64,000 nt of DNA. Source: Hyparrhenia diplandra (Eukaryota; Streptophyta; Magnoliopsida; Poales; Poaceae). Positions 59,761 through 64,000 of this stretch are shown in pieces. A program made the translations under genes and the position numbers. Under the pieces are notes generated by a model. It was not told the origin of the DNA, searched no databases, and worked only from the letters and a program-made list of their open reading frames with translations. The number at the start of each line of letters is the position of its first letter. The first letter of the stretch is position 1. Location: the NCBI GenBank assembly GCA_015847255.1, contig JADLZK010005838.1:248001-312000 (forward strand), given 5' to 3'.

Positions 59761-61161
59761 CTGGAAAGGCGAAAGGAGTTGTATAAAATTATTAAAAAAG
59801 ACAACTGCAGAAATGTAGAGAGAGAACATCTTACAGTATTTGACTGAAGTTCTGCCTTGGTGGCATGTCCAATTTGTGTAAGTCTCTTTCAAACATTTCT
59901 AAAACCTTGGTTATGGTAGGGCGATGCATAGGTAAAATTTGGATGCACCACAGACCAATTAGAGTCATCTTTCTGGCAATTTCCTCCACTTCACTTGTGA
60001 CATCACAACCATGTAATCCATCTTCTTGGGCAAAGTGATCATAAATCCAATGTGGAAAATACTTTTCACTAGACTTTTGAACCACTGATTTCACGTTTTT
60101 TTTCTGCCTCCAACCATCTCTAGCAACATCATTCCATAACTGTAAACATCTGATTTTGTTGAGACAACTCCAAAGGTTCGTGAGTGAACTTCGGGGAGCA
60201 ATGAATCAATTGTTCCTCTAGCACCAGTCATTGAAAGCTTACTATCCTTGCACGCGACACAATTTAGCTAAACCAAAATCAGCAATTTTTGGGCAAAAGT
60301 CCTTATCTAGAAGGATATTTTGAGGCTTGATATCGAAATGCACTATTCGTGTATTACAACTGTGGTGCAAGTATTCTAGGCCACGAGCAATCCCAACTGC
60401 TATTGTATAGAGCTTTTGCCACCCTAAAGTTTCTTTGGGTTTCTTAGAGTAAATATACTTATCCAAAAGAACCATTTGGCATGTACTCATATATAAGAGC
60501 TCTTCTTGAGCGCTCTAAACAAAACCCAAATAAGCTAACAATATTAACATGAGATGTCCTTCCAATGCTCATAACTTCATTCAGGAATTCCTCCCCATTC
60601 CCTTTGCACTCATGCAAGAATTTGACAGCAACAAAGGCGATCATCATCTAGCCTTCCTTTGTAAACTATTCCATAACCACCTTCTCCAAGCTTATTGTTG
60701 AGAGAAGAAGTTATGTTCACTACCTCTGAGTACTTGTATCTTTTTGGAGCTAGGGATCCGTATGATTTTATTAGAGCCTCAGTATTCCTTTCATTGGTGC
60801 TCCTAGTCTTTTCTGGCAAGTAGAAACCATAGGTTTTTGACCTTGCTCTTCCATATCAACATGCAAATGCATATAACGAGCAAACTTGCAGCTGCTGTTG
60901 TCGAACCTGAGATTAGTATATGTGTTATTTACTTTCTGCAAAATCAAAATCCTTTTTTTTTCGTTTCTTTTGTAACGAATGAGTTTTTGTCCTTTTTTCT
61001 TGAACTATAGTTTTTTGCTCTAACTTTTGCAGCACTCTACAAAACCAGTTAAAATACATGCCCTATCTATCCAAACCATTGTATATCGCTTTTTGCCACA
61101 TTTGTTGTCATATCTTTTTGCATTGCTACTTTATAGTTTTATTCTTGATGGAAATATTTAC

Positions 61162-61197
61162 CTATTATTGTTGTCTTCCAGTTAGCCCTCTTGGTTC
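61162..61197 (-). other. Gene 3 micro-exon (36 bp)
   Basis: Flanked by 'gcaattgcag' and 'gtaaatattt'. Encodes about TKRANWKTTII in frame with the end of exon 1 (...SRG) and the start of exon 3 (GSTTAAASLLV), giving the stalk just before the TM segment. The gene 1 stretch WKTSIVV is the equivalent. Confidence 0.7.
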
Positions 61198-61816
61198 CTG
61201 CAATTGCCATAACAGATATTAGAAATCTATTACATTACTTCAGTTGAAATATATATTTTCTATATTTTTTTATGATGCACAATGTTGAATATATATGCTT
61301 GAATGGCATTAAAAGGAAACTTTTTTAAAAAAAACTATAGATATGTATTTGTGGAAAATTGCGAAGCTAATGTTACAGGACTGCAAATATATTATTATAT
61401 GTCTTGCCATAAACATTAGTGATACTACTATGCTTATTTGTATTGCTGGTAAACAATTATTCTCGTAAAAGGTTGCACAAAGTCACGTTACTTTTTTTTA
61501 ATCTATATCAATGTCCTTTTCTTTCATTTTGTCCGACCAACTATTTTTACTATTCTTTCATAGTTACTCTTATATAGGTCAAGAGCTTGCTAAATCTGCT
61601 CTCTAAATTGTGTTTTATGTATATCTTTGACCAATGTTAACTTATACTCCTATGCATCTATGTTGACAAAATTATGTTTTTTTTTTGTTTTTGCCCTAAC
61701 TTATTATCTGCGAATTAGAAATGTTATTAGCATATTTTAATCAAAACAATGTTGGATTTAATTAATGACTATGTAATGTTTTAGATGCCCTTACTAATGT
61801 CATTTTAATTTATTTT

Positions 61817-62095
61817 CAGTTGATGTTATGTCCTTCACAGATTATGAATAGGGTCAAAGAAATTTCTCTCATTGAATTTAGTTGTCTCTTTTTATTTTTG
61901 AACTGTGATCATACCATCCGCGAACATTCTCTTACTCTACCAACAGCACAAGAGTAGGAACATGCTTATGTGGCGTGATCATAGTTCAGAATTAGAGCCA
62001 ACTGAATTTCCTCTTTCCATAATGGGAAGTTGGTCTAGTCAACGAGAGGAATCTCTTTATCCTGTTCATGACCTCTGAAGGACGTGACACTGAGT
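61817..62095. mobile_element. Fold-back MITE-like element in a gene 3 intron
   Basis: Inverted arms of about 100 bp: left includes 'atgtccttcacagattatga', 'aatttctctcattg' and 'gaactgtgatcat'; right is the inverted relative ('gatcatagttcag', 'caacgagaggaatctc', 'ctgaaggacgtgac'). The loop is about 50 bp. No clear target duplication was found, so the class is open. Confidence 0.6.
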
Positions 62096-62494
62096 CAAAA
62101 AGTAAATCAAAATAACATTATGAACAATATGCCATGCATAAATTAAATTCTACATTAGTCTGATTAAAATATGCTGTTGTTTTTCTAATTTGCATCACCA
62201 TTGGGTAGAATGTAGAAATAAAAAAAGAAAATAAAACATAATCTTCTGAACATATGCATATAAATTAACGATTGGTCAAAGATCTATACATAAGCCATAA
62301 CGAAATCTTTAATTAGAATTTTCTGTTGCTTTCGTTATAACTACAAAGATAATTATAACTTAGCAGCGAAAATAATCATTATATGGACGACATAAACACT
62401 AATACATAAGACACATCATAAAACAAATGTATGATTCTCTAAACAAGAATGAGATTGCATGAAAAATAATAGACGCAAGATAATAGACGCTTAC
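62096..62494 (-). other. Rest of gene 3 intron 1
   Basis: AT-rich intron sequence up to the donor GTAAGC at 62494. Nothing else seen. Confidence 0.5.
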
Positions 62495-63263
62495 CACGAG
62501 AAAAAGTCGACGAATTGACGCACTGGAAGGAAAGCTCGAAGAACCTGCACTGCCCTCCTTTCCGTTTGCACGCATCGCAGTCTCCAACTGTCGGCCAGTT
62601 CAGGACGAATCCATCTCTAATCAATCCGTCGTACACGGACTCCTGAGTTAGGTTCATGTTCATCCCATCTTGGAAGCTGCGCACCGGCACGCTCGCGGAG
62701 CTGCAGTTCGCCTGAACCCACTGCGGCGGGGTGTCGGAGATGTAAGCTCCAATATTGGAGTGCTTGGTACATGGCCCTGTCAGCACCTCGTTGCGAGGAA
62801 TCTGGCAATTGTAGACGAAGTTGAGGTTCTTGTTTGTGCTACTGATGTTGACGGGCAAGAGGGCGAGGCTGGAAGACACGTTGAAGTCCGGGATGCGGCA
62901 TCTCTCGTCGCCGGCAAAGGAGTTGGAAGCCTCGACGGACACCACCAGGGAGTTGTTGTCGTAGAATATGTTGTGCACGCGGTACAGGTTCTCCTGAACG
63001 TCCTGCTGAGGTAGGTGCTGCGATTGGGGTCGCATGTCAGCCCGAAGGACGGGAAGCCGCAGTAGAGCGGCTGCGCCGCCGACGAGCGAGAACGGGTACG
63101 TGATGTTCAGGCCTCCGCATCTCGCCGGCGCGCAGCTCATGTTGCTGCCGCTGATGGTCCGGTTGGTGTCGTCAGCGGTGGCCGCGGCTAAGCAGCCTAT
63201 GCGCAGCAAGGCGGAGAGGGGGAGCAGTAGCTCCACCACCACCACCACCACGGCAGGTTGCAT

Positions 63264-63590
63264 TGAGACAAGAAGAAAAACTAGGTGTGGTTATTGTTCA
63301 CGTCTGCGCGGTGTGGAACCGTGGAAATGGATTGTGGACGATGCGAAAAACGAGCATTGCGGTCACGGGCAGATAGATACTTGGACTGGAATTTGTTCCC
63401 AGGCCGCACAGTCTCGCCGTGCACTTGTGACTTGTCACAGCTCTACGGTCGGGGTGCCTTCAACGGTCGCCATGGAGCTTGACCATGGATGTTGCTCACG
63501 TACCGTTACGAACAACTTAACTTTGTGTGAATATTGAATAGTGCACCCTGTTGAAAGGGAGAACGAATTGAAAGGTTTTTTGTCGGATAT
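63264..63590. other. Upstream region of gene 3
   Basis: Expected promoter and 5' leader of gene 3. No clear TATA box. The (ACC)n run at 63233-63255 lies inside the signal-peptide coding sequence (poly-Val). Confidence 0.4.
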
Positions 63591-63594
63591 CTTA

Positions 63595-63955
63595 GGCCGG
63601 TCTCGGTGGAAGTTTTACGGACGTTTTCATGCACATTAAATAGGGTGCCACATCAGCGAGGGAATCCACTTTTTGCATGAAACTATGAGGACAAGAGAAG
63701 AAAAAGTTTCACCATGGTGAAACTCTTGGCGTTGTTTCTAGGTGTTGGAAGCAGCGTGAAATCCCCATCGGTGATTAAAAATATTGTTTCATCATGGATT
63801 CTATAAGTGGAAGAGTAAAGATGAGTGAGTAGAAAGAGAGGTTGTGGGACCCGTGAGCCTATAAAATTGTGTAATAAAATTATACATTGAGAGAGACATC
63901 TATTTTATGTTAAAATTTCACATAAACCAGGAGGTGAAACGCTCCATTGACTGAG
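63595..63955. mobile_element. MITE-like element upstream of gene 3
   Basis: The left end 'ggccggtctcggtggaagtt' and the right end 'gtgaaacgctccattgactg' are loosely inverted. The interior holds 'ttaaatagggtgccacatca', a phrase common in grass MITEs of this type. The target duplication is not clear. Confidence 0.45.
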
Positions 63956-64000
63956 TACTTCACTGAATCACTAACCAAGCTCGGAAGTCGGAACTGTTTG

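Larger units (their letters stand above)
59637..63263 (-). pseudogene. LRK10-like receptor kinase gene 3, frameshifted
   Basis: Minus strand, four exons. Exon 1 (62495-63263) has a signal peptide (MQPAVVVVVVELLLPLSALL) and a GUB_WAK-type ectodomain: 'CAPARCGGLNITYPFSL', 'DERCRIPDFNVSSSLALL', 'YDGLIRDGFVLNW' and C..C..KGGQC; the C-terminal cysteines fit a WAK_assoc-like part. Two compensating frame changes lie near 63090 and 63000. Exon 2 is a 36-bp micro-exon (61162-61197). Exon 3 (59835-60906) encodes TM and kinase ('LGEGGYGIVYKGRL', 'IVHFDIKPQNILLDKDFC', 'GLWCIQILPMHRPTITKVLE') with breaks near 60800, 60625, 60470, 60245 and 60100. Exon 4 (59637-59760) is the tail. HFD replaces HRD (non-RD kinase). 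Related to genes 1 and 2; all three point the same way, as tandem duplicates. Not functional as read. Confidence 0.87.

Overview
This window is nuclear DNA from a monocot, almost certainly a grass (Poaceae). The evidence is GT-AG introns, Stowaway-type MITEs, Athila-type Ty3/gypsy elements with a tRNA-Asp-type primer site, a hAT and a plant LINE, a PF04195-like gene, and a cluster of LRK10-like (GUB_WAK ectodomain plus HFD kinase) receptor kinase genes. I cannot name the species. No rRNA, tRNA or CRISPR was seen. All coding calls are read by eye from the sequence.

Layout. 1-6.6 kb: anonymous repeat-rich DNA with a diverged duplicated segment (about 940-1600 and 3935-4850; the second copy carries a MITE) and a nested fold-back (about 2135-2700). 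6.6-7.45 kb: a decayed F-box-like gene (-). 7471-27213: an old Athila-like LTR retrotransposon (+), split in its protease region by a younger element of the same family in the opposite orientation (9990-19879, perfect 5-bp target duplication). 28.1-31.0 kb: a tandemly duplicated PF04195-like gene with introns, acidic tails and a coiled-coil 3' part. 32.9-33.1 kb: a receptor-ectodomain pseudogene scrap. 33.4-35.5 kb: a Stowaway MITE and a 1.1-kb palindromic Mutator-like element with a perfect 9-bp target duplication.

36.4-63.3 kb holds three LRK10-like receptor kinase genes, all on the minus strand and all broken. Gene 1 (36427-46198) has a 6.9-kb LINE in its kinase exon with a 16-bp target duplication. 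Gene 2 (49931 to about 58000) has a 4.6-kb hAT element near the 3' end of its ectodomain exon, plus kinase frameshifts. Gene 3 (59637-63263) has no large insertion but many frameshifts; its exon plan (ectodomain, 36-bp micro-exon, TM plus kinase, short C-terminal tail) is still readable. Between genes 1 and 2 lie a solo LTR (47142-48338, 5-bp target duplication) and a second Mutator-like element (about 48476-49283).

The most interesting pattern is in the Athila-like family. Both copies carry, 3' of integrase, a small ORF starting with a shared RMVVYDP motif. Each has a TATATAAA box 74-77 nt upstream of its ATG. About 0.9 kb further downstream each has a second polypurine-tract-like sequence. 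Both copies also lack the usual D-S/T-G protease motif at the expected place. This looks like a separately transcribed 3' gene of unknown function in an Athila-type lineage.
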